Positions 19,218-27,339 are shown, counted from the stretch's first letter. The stretch is DNA of 64,000 nucleotides from Microbacterium sp. EYE_78 (GCF_023149035.1 NZ_JAHXMY010000003.1:105089-169088), one strand, 5' to 3'. Numbers and translations: made by a program. The notes: a model not told the origin generated them from the letters alone.

Positions 19218-19357
19218 TACACTTTTCTAGCCGGGCCGCAGTAACCCCGGGCTCCAAAATTCGCCGCTCCGAGCGGCCTCGCGCCGAGAGGCGTTTCTGC
19301 GGCTCGGCACTTTCATGCCCGGATGCCGGCAGTCGCCCGGGCTCGCCGAGGCATCCC
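19218..19357. other. Structured intergenic segment, candidate non-coding RNA or leader
   Basis: The 230-bp gap upstream of pabC contains several adjacent stems: an imperfect hairpin 19229-19253, GCCGCT/AGCGGC (19263-19277), GCCGAG/CTCGGC (19283-19308), which competes with CGCC-GAGA-GGCG (19282-19293), and GGATGCC/GGCATCC (19321-19356). On the plus strand TACACT at 19218-19223 would serve as a -10 box with transcription starting near 19230, but no plus-strand gene follows. On the minus strand the segment would be the 5' leader of pabC. I recognise no known RNA family. Confidence 0.35.
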
Positions 19358-19359
19358 GA

Positions 19360-19998
19360 TCAGGTCAGGCTGTCGCGTCGCCAGAGGTTCGCGGCGACGG
19401 TGAGGTCGCCCGCATAGGTGTCGAGGCGCAGCGCGCGGGTCGTGAACTGCGACGCGCGCTCGGGTTCGCTGCGGTCGTAGTCGTCGGCGAGGTCGGTGGC
19501 ACCCGCGCCGACGACGCGCGAGAACGCGGCGGCCCGGTCGAGTGCGAGGCCGAAGTCGCCCGCGAACACGCCCCGCAGGATGAGGTCGGTGAGCGCGACG
19601 AGCTCATCGGGGCTCGCCGGTGCGGGGGCTCCCGCGATGACGACGTCAGCGGAGGCGAGGCGGGTGCGCCCGCGCTCGTAGAGCAGGGCCGAGGTCTGCG
19701 GGTCGTCGTGGATCATCAGCTGCAGCAGGTACAGCCGCCACAGCGCGCCCGGCAGGGACTTCGCGGGCGAGTGCGACCACAGCTCGGCGATCGTGGCGAT
19801 GCCGTGCGCGTCGGTGAAGCTCACGAGGCGGTCGATGACCTCGTCATGCGGCTGCTCGCGGACGCGGGACAGCAGCGCGGATGCCGTGGCGTGCGCCACC
19901 CGGCTGGCCTCAGCGGGGTCGTCGGCGGCGAGGTTCCGGTCGAACACGTCAGGTGAGCGACGGACCGGCTTGTGGAAGTCGCGGGAGTCGTCGGGCAT
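19360..19998 (-). CDS. Conserved actinobacterial protein of unknown function
   Basis: A 212-residue soluble, mostly helical protein beginning MPDDSRDFHKPVRRSPDVFD. No signal peptide or membrane segment. Recognisable stretches include LWRLYLLQLMIHDDPQTSAL and a C-terminal RALRLDTYAGDLTVAANLW. I do not know a function; relatives in Microbacteriaceae are hypothetical or carry doubtful names. Codon use is normal for the chromosome and the start is ATG. Confidence 0.75.
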   Translation of the reverse strand: MPDDSRDFHKPVRRSPDVFDRNLAADDPAEASRVAHATASALLSRVREQPHDEVIDRLVSFTDAHGIATIAELWSHSPAKSLPGALWRLYLLQLMIHDDPQTSALLYERGRTRLASADVVIAGAPAPASPDELVALTDLILRGVFAGDFGLALDRAAAFSRVVGAGATDLADDYDRSEPERASQFTTRALRLDTYAGDLTVAANLWRRDSLT

Positions 19999-20079
19999 CG
20001 TTCCAGGCTACCCGCGGGCGGGAACACCGACGCGGCCCCCGGATGTCGGGGACCGCGTGGGCGTGGCGACCTCGGGTCG

Positions 20080-20937
20080 TCAGGCTGTGGGGATCGCGAT
20101 GATCGGGTCGGTGGTCGGCACGCCGTCGGGCGAACCGCCCTCCTGCTCGACCGTCACCGCGATGACGTCGCCCGGTTCGGGTGTGCCCTCGAGGAGCGCG
20201 GTCACGTCGTCGCCGGGGTTGAACGTTCCGGCCGAGATCGGCTCGTCGCCGCGGACGAACCACATCTCGAACGTGCGGTCGGCATCGATGGAGGGCAGGT
20301 CGTCGGTGGTGATGACGGCCTTGCCGACCTCGGCCGACCAGTGCAGCACGGCCTCGCCGCCGTCGGTGAACTGTCCGGCGATGGTCTGCGTGTCGGGGGC
20401 GCTGTCGATCTGCTCGAGCGCCTGGACCTCCAGCGGCGTGCGCGCCTGCTCGACGATCGATCCGACGCCCCAGCCGATGCCGACGAGCAGCGCAGCGGAG
20501 GCGACGAGCGCGAAGAGGCCGCGCGTCCAGTTGCGGCGCTGGACGGTCTGCACGACCTCGGTCGGCGGTCCCGCGGCCATGACCGGCTCCGCGTGGGCAG
20601 CTTCGGCCGCGGCCACGGCTGGTCGCGGCGGCACCTCGTCCGCGGCGCGCGGCGCGGCGACGGGTGCGGGAACCGGCTCGACGGCGGGTGTCGATGCGGG
20701 CACAACGGCCTGGGGCATCCCGACGATGCGGTCGAGGATGCGGGCGCGGAGTTCGGCCGGCGGGGCGTCCTCCCCCATGCCGTCGGCGAGGGTGCCGACG
20801 ACCTGCGCGTCGGCGTCGGCGAGCGCGGCCCATTCGGGGTGCGCGGCGAGCGCCTCGTGGTAGGCGCGTTCGTCCTCTGGGGACAGCGCGTCGAGCGCGT
20901 GGCCGGCTGAAAGCTCGGCGAAGTCCTTCTCGTTCAC
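20080..20937 (-). CDS. rskA: Anti-sigma-K factor RskA-like protein
   Basis: Membrane anti-sigma factor of 285 residues. Cytoplasmic N-terminal anti-sigma domain (~1-75, with SAGHALDALSPEDERAYHEA), a long Pro/Ala linker, one membrane helix (~136-160, GLFALVASAALLVGIGWGV), and an extracytoplasmic C-terminal RskA domain with FTDGGEAVLHWSAEVGKAV and TFEMWFVRGDEPIS. RskA holds SigK inactive at the membrane until regulated proteolysis. Overlaps sigK by 4 nt, so the two are made together. Confidence 0.88.
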   Translation of the reverse strand: MNEKDFAELSAGHALDALSPEDERAYHEALAAHPEWAALADADAQVVGTLADGMGEDAPPAELRARILDRIVGMPQAVVPASTPAVEPVPAPVAAPRAADEVPPRPAVAAAEAAHAEPVMAAGPPTEVVQTVQRRNWTRGLFALVASAALLVGIGWGVGSIVEQARTPLEVQALEQIDSAPDTQTIAGQFTDGGEAVLHWSAEVGKAVITTDDLPSIDADRTFEMWFVRGDEPISAGTFNPGDDVTALLEGTPEPGDVIAVTVEQEGGSPDGVPTTDPIIAIPTA

Positions 20938-21533
20938 AGCGTCACCCCCATCTCCTGTCGTAAGCGAGTCAATCCATCACGCATTCGGGTCTTGATCGTT
21001 CCGAGCGGTGCGTTCACCAGTGCAGCGATCTCACTCTGGCTGTATCCCCCGAAGTAGGCGAGAGTGATGGCTTCGCGCTGCGGGTCGGGCAACGTTCGAA
21101 GGGCTCGCACGACACGGCGTCCTTCGATGCGCAGCTCGACCTGCTCGGCTATTGATTGTTGTGGTGTGTGTGCGTCTCGGACTCCGATGCGCACATCGCG
21201 GTCTGCGCTCGCCTGCGACGATCGCACCCGGTCGACGGCCCGACGATGCGCGATCGTCAGGACCCAGCTTCTTCCTTGACCCTTGTTCGGAGCGAAGGCT
21301 GCAGCGGATTGCCAGACCTCGAGGAAGACTTCCTGCAGCACTTCTTCGCTCTGCGAGGGGTCCACCAGGACGCGGCGGATGAGTCCGAAGACGCGGGACG
21401 AGAGCATGTCGTAGAGGTCCGCGAACGCTGCCTGGTCGCCGGCGGCGACACGGACCAGCAGGTCTGCGACGTGATCCGCCGCAGGCCCGTCCTCGGGGAC
21501 GTCAACACCGTCGATAACCATTCCTCCAAGCAT
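20934..21533 (-). CDS. sigK: ECF RNA polymerase sigma factor SigK
   Basis: A 199-residue ECF sigma factor. Region 2 (~25-95) contains [18 protein letters not shown] and [13 protein letters not shown]; region 4 (~135-190) has [20 protein letters not shown] and the helix-turn-helix [20 protein letters not shown]. The pairing with an RskA-type anti-sigma factor identifies it as SigK. An alternative start four codons downstream (ATG 21521) has GGAGGA directly abutting it, so the upstream ATG behind GGGATGG is kept. Divergent from a fasciclin-domain lipoprotein, the class of gene that SigK controls in mycobacteria. Confidence 0.9.
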   Translation of the reverse strand: MLGGMVIDGVDVPEDGPAADHVADLLVRVAAGDQAAFADLYDMLSSRVFGLIRRVLVDPSQSEEVLQEVFLEVWQSAAAFAPNKGQGRSWVLTIAHRRAVDRVRSSQASADRDVRIGVRDAHTPQQSIAEQVELRIEGRRVVRALRTLPDPQREAITLAYFGGYSQSEIAALVNAPLGTIKTRMRDGLTRLRQEMGVTL

Positions 21534-21628
21534 GCCATCCCGCTCCGCGCGCGCGCGAAGAACGGTCCCGGATGACGGCGCGTCGAGGCGCGGGTCGAGG
21601 TGTGTGTCGAAGAATCTCGAAAAACTTG

Positions 21629-21655
21629 CAATCCAATTCCTGAGCTACTCCGAAG
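21629..21655 (+). promoter_or_regulatory. Possible SigK-type promoter of the fasciclin gene
   Basis: CAATCC (21629-21634) and CCGAAG (21650-21655) are separated by 15 bp, about 47 bp before the fasciclin start, within an unusually A/T-rich stretch. They resemble the CCATCC / CCGAAT-like elements that I recall for mycobacterial SigK promoters, but the spacing is short and the match partial. Confidence 0.3.
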
Positions 21656-21702
21656 ACCAGACATCGCCGCCGCAGAGGGCGGTCCCAACACATGGAGGAA
21701 TC

Positions 21703-22380
21703 ATGCTCAGCACGAAGAAGAAGATGACCGCAGCGCTCTCTCTGACTCTGGCCGGAGCCTTCGCTCTCGCCGGATGTTCCACCGGCGGCGGCGCCGAGGG
21801 TGGAACGACTGAAGAGGGCATGGAGTCGCAGGCTCCCATGGAGTCGTCGGCACCCGCCGAGACCGATGAGGGCTCGATGGAGGCCGCCACGCTTGTCGGC
21901 CCCGGTTGCGCCGACTACGCCGAGGCTGTTCCGGACGGTGCCGGCTCGGTCGAGGGCATGGCGCAGGACCCGGTGGCCACTGCGGCATCCAACAACCCGC
22001 TCCTCAAGACGCTCGTCTCGGCTGTCAGCGGCGAGCTGAACCCCGACGTGAACCTCGTCGACACGCTCAACAGCGGCGAGTACACCGTCTTCGCTCCGGT
22101 GGACGACGCCTTCGCGAAGATCCCCGCCGACACGATCGAGGGTCTGAAGACCGACTCGGAGACGCTGACGTCGATCCTCACCTACCACGTGCTCGACGGT
22201 CAGGTCGCCCCTGACGAGATCGCCGGCACCCACACCACGCTGCAGGGCGCTGACCTCGAGGTCACCGGCTCGGGCGACGAGCTCACCGTCAACGGTGAGT
22301 CCATGGTGATCTGCGGTGGCGTCACCACCGCCAATGCGACCGTCTACCTCATCGACACGGTGCTGATGCCCCCGATGTGA
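21703..22380 (+). CDS. Fasciclin-domain lipoprotein (MPT83/MPT70-like)
   Basis: A 225-residue secreted lipoprotein: signal and lipobox ending in LAGCS (Cys ~25), an acidic Gly/Glu/Met linker, then one fasciclin (FAS1) domain from ~residue 85 with [20 protein letters not shown] and [19 protein letters not shown]1 domains mediate adhesion; the closest known parallels are MPT83 and MPT70, which are SigK-regulated. ATG 21703 follows GGAGGA at perfect spacing. Divergent from sigK-rskA, so regulation by SigK is a reasonable inference. A strong terminator follows. Confidence 0.9.
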   Translation: MLSTKKKMTAALSLTLAGAFALAGCSTGGGAEGGTTEEGMESQAPMESSAPAETDEGSMEAATLVGPGCADYAEAVPDGAGSVEGMAQDPVATAASNNPLLKTLVSAVSGELNPDVNLVDTLNSGEYTVFAPVDDAFAKIPADTIEGLKTDSETLTSILTYHVLDGQVAPDEIAGTHTTLQGADLEVTGSGDELTVNGESMVICGGVTTANATVYLIDTVLMPPM

Positions 22381-22397
22381 TCACGGTCTTCTTGACC

Positions 22398-22443
22398 GGC
22401 GGCGTCGTCGGAGCTCTGCGGGCTCCGGCGGCGCCGCCTTTTT
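22398..22443 (+). terminator. Intrinsic terminator after the fasciclin gene
   Basis: 17-nt arms (22398-22414 and 22422-22438, largely complementary) followed by five T residues; begins 17 bp after the stop codon. Confidence 0.8.
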
Positions 22444-22463
22444 CGTGCCCGTAGGGTCGAGGC

Positions 22464-22643
22464 ATGGCCGCGAAGAAGAAGAAGAAGCCGATCTCGTTCG
22501 GACTGGCGATCGCCTTCGGCATGCTGGGCGGCTCGATCGTCGGCCTACTGTTCCTCGACAACATCGGCCTCGGCGCCGCATTCGGCCTGTCGTTCGGGAT
22601 CATGTTCGGTGTCATCTTCGGTTCGGTGAAGGACACCGAGTGA
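22464..22643 (+). CDS. Small membrane protein (59 residues)
   Basis: Begins MAAKKKKKPISFGLAIAFGM and continues with a glycine-rich hydrophobic stretch forming two helices, ending GSVKDTE. The Lys-rich start and Gly-zipper-like helices are typical of small actinobacterial membrane proteins with no known role. TAGGGT at 22452-22457 ends 6 bp before the ATG, which suggests a leaderless transcript. Located between the fasciclin terminator and tRNA-Lys. Confidence 0.7.
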   Translation: MAAKKKKKPISFGLAIAFGMLGGSIVGLLFLDNIGLGAAFGLSFGIMFGVIFGSVKDTE

Positions 22644-22682
22644 CGGATGCCGCGCCCGTCGCCTATTAGGCTGGGTCGCTGA

Positions 22683-22755
22683 GGGCCTCTAGCTCAGTCG
22701 GTAGAGCATCGGACTTTTAATCCGCGGGTCGTGGGTTCGAGCCCCACGGGGCCCA
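22683..22755 (+). tRNA. tRNA-Lys (TTT anticodon)
   Basis: A full 73-nt cloverleaf is visible: acceptor GGGCCTC pairing with GGGGCCC, D-arm AGCTCAGTCGGTAGAGC, anticodon loop CTTTTAA with anticodon TTT, and T-arm GTGGG-TTCGAGC-CCCAC. CCA is not encoded. Its 3' end is the integration site of the element that follows. Confidence 0.97.
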
Positions 22756-22760
22756 CCTCT
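22735..22760 (+). repeat. attL (tRNA-Lys 3' end)
   Basis: 26 bp identical to 29123-29148; covers the T-loop, T-stem 3' half, acceptor 3' strand and five bases beyond. Integration here keeps the tRNA intact. Confidence 0.92.
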
Positions 22761-22827
22761 GAAACAACGTCAGGATCCCTGATTTCCCGGGGAATTCGGG
22801 ACGCCGGACCACCCGCTGGCAACAGCG

Positions 22828-22846
22828 TGACAACAAACTGACAACA
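22828..22846 (+). repeat. Left arm-type repeats (2 x TGACAACA)
   Basis: TGACAACA at 22828-22835 and 22839-22846, 11 bp apart, just inside attL. The same pair with the same spacing is found near attR. Probable integrase arm-binding sites; inferred from position and repetition. Confidence 0.6.
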
Positions 22847-22848
22847 GC

Positions 22849-23355
22849 TCAGACGCGCGGTTTGCGCTGGAACGCAGCGAGGACTCGACTCAGCCAGCCC
22901 TCAGCGTCACGGTCGTGAGCCGATTGCAGTTGGTGGTCGCTCGCGTCCCAGCACCACACGTCCTCGAAAGTCGACCATGTGCGGCCACGATTATCAGCGA
23001 TCGCCGCAGTGACGGTGGCCCGGTGCACGGCGGTCCCGGCGGCCCAGGCTGCGCGCGTGTGGCTCTCCCCTCGCGGCGTCACGTTGCGCTCAATCGCGAT
23101 GCGCAGCGTGCACGACTCGATCCATGACTCGGGGATGCGCTCGTCCCTCACCCTCGTTCGGAGCCAATCCGCCTGGTCTCGAATGAACGGTTCCGCCGCG
23201 GAGACGAAGTCATAGGTCGCCTCGGACTGACCGGCATGATGGATCGCCTCGACGATCACACCGATCCCCCATTGACCGTCTATGTCGTTGTTGCGGCTGG
23301 TGAATCGACCGACGATGCCGCGGGTAAAGTCGGCGAGCTGACTGCGAGTGGGCAT
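22849..23355 (-). CDS. Island protein of unknown function
   Basis: A ~168-residue soluble protein (MPTRSQLADF start) with a conspicuous SRNNDIDGQWGIGVIVEAIH stretch near the N-terminus, a helical middle, WCWDASDHQLQSAHDRDAEG and a basic C-terminus. No family that I can name with confidence; the SRNND-D-G-W-IG pattern looks like a conserved signature. Start alternatives: ATG 23355 behind GGAAGTGG (preferred) or ATG 23400. It is the gene nearest attL and is divergent from the GIY-YIG-like gene. Confidence 0.6.
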   Translation of the reverse strand: MPTRSQLADFTRGIVGRFTSRNNDIDGQWGIGVIVEAIHHAGQSEATYDFVSAAEPFIRDQADWLRTRVRDERIPESWIESCTLRIAIERNVTPRGESHTRAAWAAGTAVHRATVTAAIADNRGRTWSTFEDVWCWDASDHQLQSAHDRDAEGWLSRVLAAFQRKPRV

Positions 23356-23469
23356 CGAACACCACTTCCAAGACCACGCGAGACGGTGGAGAGTCAGCAT
23401 AGTGTCGCAACGCCTCCGAGGCGATGACTTCTGATCGGCCGCACGGCCGGACTGACTATCTTGAGCTGC

Positions 23470-23973
23470 GTGCGCCGAACCGACTTTCCGCTCCCCTCTT
23501 CATGGAACCGATCCAGCCTAGAAGAGCTCGGGTTTGAGGGGTTCATCCCGCTCGTCGGGCTGGATCCTCGCAGCGTGCCCGTCGGGCACGGCGTCTACGT
23601 CGTGTTGCGCCGCCACAACGAACGCCCCCACACGCTCCTCGAGGACAACCCGGTCAGGCGTGCGCGCCTCCGCAAGTACACGCTCGACGACCTCAATCGT
23701 CGATGGGTGACCGGCACGCCCGTCATCTACATCGGCAAGGCGATGGGTCAGGAGGGGCTCCGGGATCGCCTCAAACCCTTCAGCAAAAAAAGTGGGAGCC
23801 ACTCGGGCGGTCGTGCGATCTGGCAACTGGAGGAGGCTGATTCGTTGCTCGTGTGCTGGACGGAAACGCCCGGTTACCTTGCTGACAGAGTCGAAGACGA
23901 CCTTATCGACCAATTCAAGGCAGTCCATGGGCGCACGCCGTTCGCGAACGTTCGCGAACGAGGGCATCACTGA
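23470..23973 (+). CDS. Stand-alone GIY-YIG-like nuclease-fold protein
   Basis: About 167 residues. The order of motifs fits the GIY-YIG fold: GHGVYVVLRR (GIY strand), TPVIYIGKAMG (YIG strand), LRDRLKPF with the catalytic-type Arg, VEDDLIDQF with the metal-binding-type Glu, and a terminal PFANVR with Asn. A Ser/Gly/His loop (KKSGSHSGGRAIW) sits between. GIY-YIG enzymes cut DNA in repair, homing and restriction; the substrate here is unknown. The start is not certain: GTG 23470 lies 7 bp after a TATCTT hexamer (leaderless geometry), while TTG 23461 would add three residues. A 22-bp doubled palindrome of TTCGCGAACG overlaps the last codons. Confidence 0.7.
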   Translation: MRRTDFPLPSSWNRSSLEELGFEGFIPLVGLDPRSVPVGHGVYVVLRRHNERPHTLLEDNPVRRARLRKYTLDDLNRRWVTGTPVIYIGKAMGQEGLRDRLKPFSKKSGSHSGGRAIWQLEEADSLLVCWTETPGYLADRVEDDLIDQFKAVHGRTPFANVRERGHH

Positions 23974-24101
23974 AGCGCCGCTAGGCGCATCGCGAGGAGT
24001 TACCCGCTGCGTGCAGTCCACTGACGGACGCGGCAAAGGCCAGGAGGAAGACCGAGGCGGCAGCGAATCACACCGAACCGCGAGTGTGCCGTCCTGTCTC
24101 A

Positions 24102-25015
24102 TCAATCCTGCAATAGCACTTCGCTAACCCCCGCACTCTCGGCAGCCCGGTCGAGCGCGTCGGCGACGTTGTCGAGGTCGTCGTCGAACAGATCCGCGTA
24201 GGTGTCGAGCGTCATCGCCGCAGACGCGTGTCCGAGCATCCGCTGCACGGCTTTGACGTTCGCTCCCGCACTGATCGCGAGTGACGCGGCTGTGTGGCGA
24301 AGATCATGAGGCGTTATCCGTGGGAACGGTTCGGGTGGCCGCTCCCCCGCGCTCGTTGCGGCGTCGATGCGCTCCCGGGTCTCACGAACCAGCTGCATGA
24401 CCGCGCTGTTGAACCAGCCAGTTGTCGACTTGGCTCGGCGGATGAAGTGGTCACCGTCACCGAACACCAACGCGTCGCGCGGACGCGTGGCCACGAGGTG
24501 CTCGATCGTCGGCGCGAGGAACGCCGGGTACCGCACCTGCCGCTTCTCGTGCGTCTTCGGCGTCCCGACGATCACCTGGCTCCCGACCTCCACCGCGTTC
24601 TCCTCGATGCGGACGCGGCGCCGCACCGTGTCGACGTGCTTGATGCGAAGCGCAGTCGCCTCTCCCCAACGAAGACCCGTGTAAGCGAGGAACACGACAA
24701 GGTCGGGATGCTTCGCAATTGCCGCGAGCTGCGCGACCTGCGCGTGGCTCAGGTAAGCGCGTTCTTTCCCGACCTTCCTCGGCAGGAGCGACTGTCGATC
24801 CAGGACGTCCCGATCATGCCGACGGTGATCCGCGCTTCCGAAGGGTCGACGTAGTCGCCACGATGCTTCGAGAGTTCGACCTCTGCGAGTCGCAGCTCGG
24901 CGGCTCGCTTCGTCCGGAAGCCCCGCTCGTTCGTCTGCGAGTGCTCTGGCTTGCGATACGCGATTCGGTACAGGCGTGATCCGGATGCCGTCGTGTACGC
25001 GTGGATGCTGCCCAT
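24102..25015 (-). pseudogene. Tyrosine recombinase (integrase), internally deleted and frameshifted
   Basis: Residues 1-~73 from ATG 25015 (good AGGAGGG ribosome site) read as the N-terminal arm-binding domain of an actinophage-type integrase (MGSIHAYTTASGSRLYRIAY ... GDYVDPSEARITVG). The frame then runs into unrelated sequence and stops near 24749. In another frame, from about 24785, the catalytic domain resumes at LLPRKVGKERAYLSHAQVAQ with all active-site motifs: TGLRWGEATAL (Arg), PKTHEKRQV (Lys), HDLRHTAASLA (His-x-x-Arg), LGHASAAMTLDTYADLF (His, Tyr). The core-binding domain, roughly 90 residues, which should lie between, is absent. So the gene has lost DNA around 24785-24805 and changed frame. 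A sequencing error could explain the frame change but not the missing domain. Confidence 0.85.
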
Positions 25016-25129
25016 GCGAAGCCCTCCTTCTCGGAGCTTTGCTTCGCACCATAGGTCGGCTTCGCGATTTCCGCAGGCTTACAGCGAGATTGTGAATATC
25101 TGCCTAGTCGGTGTCTGTGGAGAAGGCCG

Positions 25130-25480
25130 TCAGCCGTTGTCGGCCGGGACCTGAGCCGCGCGCTTCATTAGCGCCTGACGGCTGAGTCGTGTCCGCGAAC
25201 TGAGCGCGTTCCAGCTTTGGCCCGCCGATCGCAGCCCATCGACAAGCGCATCACGTTCTTCGAGCAGCTTCTGCTCTTCACGATGGAGACGTTCGATCTC
25301 GCGAGCTACGCGACTCAGCTGCTCGAGCGCCCCACGCTCGCCGCGCGCTTTCGCGATGGCGCGGACGGCACGGCGCGCCCGCTTCTCAGCGTCGGCACGC
25401 TCCGTCTCAACGCGAGCTTCGTCGGCCGCTTGATGCTCCTGAGCTCCCGTCTTCTTGGCACTTCTGCGTCCTCGAGCCAC
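25130..25480 (-). CDS. Small coiled-coil / helix-turn-helix protein
   Basis: A 116-residue charged protein: a Lys/Arg/Ala/Glu-rich helix (~5-80, containing ERLHREEQKLLEERDALVDG), likely coiled coil, and a C-terminal helix-turn-helix-like segment (QSWNALSSRTRLSRQALMKR). It may be a dimeric DNA-binding protein. The start at GTG 25480 is not strong; see the overlapping frame that begins at 25599, only 4 bp after the stop of the TIGR04141 gene, from which this could be the frameshifted continuation. Confidence 0.5.
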   Translation of the reverse strand: MARGRRSAKKTGAQEHQAADEARVETERADAEKRARRAVRAIAKARGERGALEQLSRVAREIERLHREEQKLLEERDALVDGLRSAGQSWNALSSRTRLSRQALMKRAAQVPADNG

Positions 25481-25599
25481 GTAACCAGGTTGTCATTCTC
25501 GGCCCCTGTCGACAACGCATCCGCGGGCTCCACTGGAAAGTGCCTGCGTGCATCCAGGTTCAGTCCATCCACGTTCAGTCCGCCGCTGAAGTAAGACAC
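25315..25599 (-). CDS. Possible small gene or N-terminal part of the next frame
   Basis: GTG 25599 lies 4 bp after the stop of the TIGR04141-type gene, a normal operon spacing. The first ~45 residues (SYFSGGLNVDGLNLDARRHF ... NLVTWLEDAE) look like genuine protein; the remainder is Arg/Ser-rich, as expected from reading the overlapping coiled-coil gene in the wrong frame. Either this is a short real gene overlapping its neighbour, or a single frameshift near 25480 split one ~155-residue gene. Confidence 0.3.
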   Translation of the reverse strand: MSYFSGGLNVDGLNLDARRHFPVEPADALSTGAENDNLVTWLEDAEVPRRRELRSIKRPTKLALRRSVPTLRSGRAVPSAPSRKRAASVGRSSS

Positions 25600-25603
25600 C
25601 GCT

Positions 25604-27199
25604 TCAGTTTTGGAGCGCGGTGAGGGAGACGTCGAAGCCGAGGGTGTGTAGCTGCTTGCCGTGCTGCATGAGGTTGAGCTTGCTGAAGAAAGGCAACCAG
25701 CCGGTCCCCGACTCAGCGCGGCTCGTTAGCACGACGTAACAAACCGTGTAGCGGCTCTTGTCCACGACCGATCCGCTGCCGGGGACAAGATCGAGCCACT
25801 GGTGTTGCGTCCCAACTGGCGCCGTCTGCTGAATGTGGGCTCGAAGCTCATCTCTATATGGACCGTCACTCACGAATGTCGTGGCAGAAACGGCGCCTTG
25901 TGCGAACAGGTGGCTCAGCGTGGAGGAACGGGACTTGCGCTTGACATGGATGAGGTCGCCACTCGCCGAGAGGAGGTCACAGAACTCGATCCCTGTCGAT
26001 GAGCCGCCGGGTCGCTTGATTTTCGCGTCAAGGAGAAGGAGCTTTTCGGGGTACGCCAGCGCCATTCGCTGGTTGTAATCCGGCTCCACTTCGCCAGGCG
26101 CCGCATTGTCGATGCCAGGTGTGCGATTCGAAAGGGTCGCTAAATAAGTGTCGACCTGGCGCACGAGCGTGTCACTGATAGCGAACCATCGACCCTCGAT
26201 CAGAGCAAAGAGCTGTCCCTGGATGCGCTGCTCACTCACTAGGCATTGGTAGACATTCCAGACACCGTCGAAGTCCCCTGAACGGGTGTAGCGAATCGAA
26301 ACGTCGCGACTCTTCAGCTTGCTGATCGTGATGCCTGCCGCCTTCGGGCCCAACGCGGCAAGGTACTCATCTAGGTCTAGATCGTCGTACTCCCTCTTGT
26401 ATGTTCCCGAGATTCTGAATGCATCAATGTCCTCCCAGGCAATCGGCTCCGGCGTGGCCATGTGTGTCTGACGGGTGTCAGCCGCCTGGAGCTGGGCTTC
26501 AAGCAGTTCGTCCAGTTCGCTAACGCGAGCCTCATCCTCAACAATCTCGAGGTGATCGATCCATTCGAAATCATCGCGATACATGGTGTCTTCGTACGCC
26601 GTTAGGAGCTCTTCACATTTGGCGGTCACGTCAGTCAAAGCGAGATCGAGCGAGAGGACGAGCGCGTCCGATCCCGCCAACCGCTTCGCGAACGCCTTGT
26701 CGCGCGGCTCGCCTGCGACTGCTCGGAGGATGTCGCGAGACACGTCTACACCGAAGGTGGGGATGTCTGAGCTCTTGCTGGTCTGGGTGTTCTTCGTGAC
26801 CACCATGTCCTCGAAGGTCTTGGTGTCCATACTCCGGATCTGCGCCGGGTCAATTCGGTTCAACGCAACCCGAAGCCCAAACTGACGCTGGATCTTCGAC
26901 GGGTCCAAGAAGCCTTTGCCATATCCGAACGTGATCGCAAAGAATCGCCCCGAGGCCCGCAAGATCAGCAAGCCCGAGGCGGAAGCCGAGAAGACTGCCG
27001 ATATCGGAGCTCTGAGAACGGAGTTCACTTCCGTTACCCAAGACGGCGCGTTCTGATGTGAGCGCTGATAGTAGAAGCGCCCGTCTAGGCCGCTGGTGGC
27101 ATCGAGCAACATCGAATCGGGACTCTTCGCCGGCCGAATCGCGTCGTCTGGATCACTGACATCGCGCAACAGGAACACGGTGAGCCGCTTTAGGGACAT
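25604..27199 (-). CDS. TIGR04141/DUF6119 family sporadically distributed protein
   Basis: A 531-residue protein whose start (SLKRLTVFLLRDVSDPDDAI), central FFAITFGYGKGFLDPSKIQ and GLRVALNRIDPAQIRSMDTK, and C-terminal FCDLLSASGDLIHVKRKSRS, SSTLSHLFAQGAVSATTFV match the TIGR04141 family as I remember it. The family is patchily distributed, often on mobile elements; no biochemical function is known to me. Lys/Arg in the C-terminal HVKRK block suggest nucleic-acid contact. The gene is lower in G/C than the flanks. It starts at ATG 27199 behind GGGTGGA and is divergent from the next cargo gene, 140 bp apart. Confidence 0.78.
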   Translation of the reverse strand: MSLKRLTVFLLRDVSDPDDAIRPAKSPDSMLLDATSGLDGRFYYQRSHQNAPSWVTEVNSVLRAPISAVFSASASGLLILRASGRFFAITFGYGKGFLDPSKIQRQFGLRVALNRIDPAQIRSMDTKTFEDMVVTKNTQTSKSSDIPTFGVDVSRDILRAVAGEPRDKAFAKRLAGSDALVLSLDLALTDVTAKCEELLTAYEDTMYRDDFEWIDHLEIVEDEARVSELDELLEAQLQAADTRQTHMATPEPIAWEDIDAFRISGTYKREYDDLDLDEYLAALGPKAAGITISKLKSRDVSIRYTRSGDFDGVWNVYQCLVSEQRIQGQLFALIEGRWFAISDTLVRQVDTYLATLSNRTPGIDNAAPGEVEPDYNQRMALAYPEKLLLLDAKIKRPGGSSTGIEFCDLLSASGDLIHVKRKSRSSTLSHLFAQGAVSATTFVSDGPYRDELRAHIQQTAPVGTQHQWLDLVPGSGSVVDKSRYTVCYVVLTSRAESGTGWLPFFSKLNLMQHGKQLHTLGFDVSLTALQN

Positions 27200-27339
27200 C
27201 TGATTCCACCCCCCAGTGAAGAATCCTCAGTGTCGTCATCATATGGTGCCGCAGACAGCTGCTCCGAGGTGGCCCTACAGCGTGCGACTTTCATGAGGGG
27301 TGTCAGAATCGCGTCCGCGCCGCCCCCTATGCTCGCGGC

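Noticed and set aside
22828..22846. TGACAACA repeats as a plasmid iteron origin
   Set aside because: Only two copies at each end, and no replication gene in the element; paired placement near attL and attR fits integrase arm sites better.
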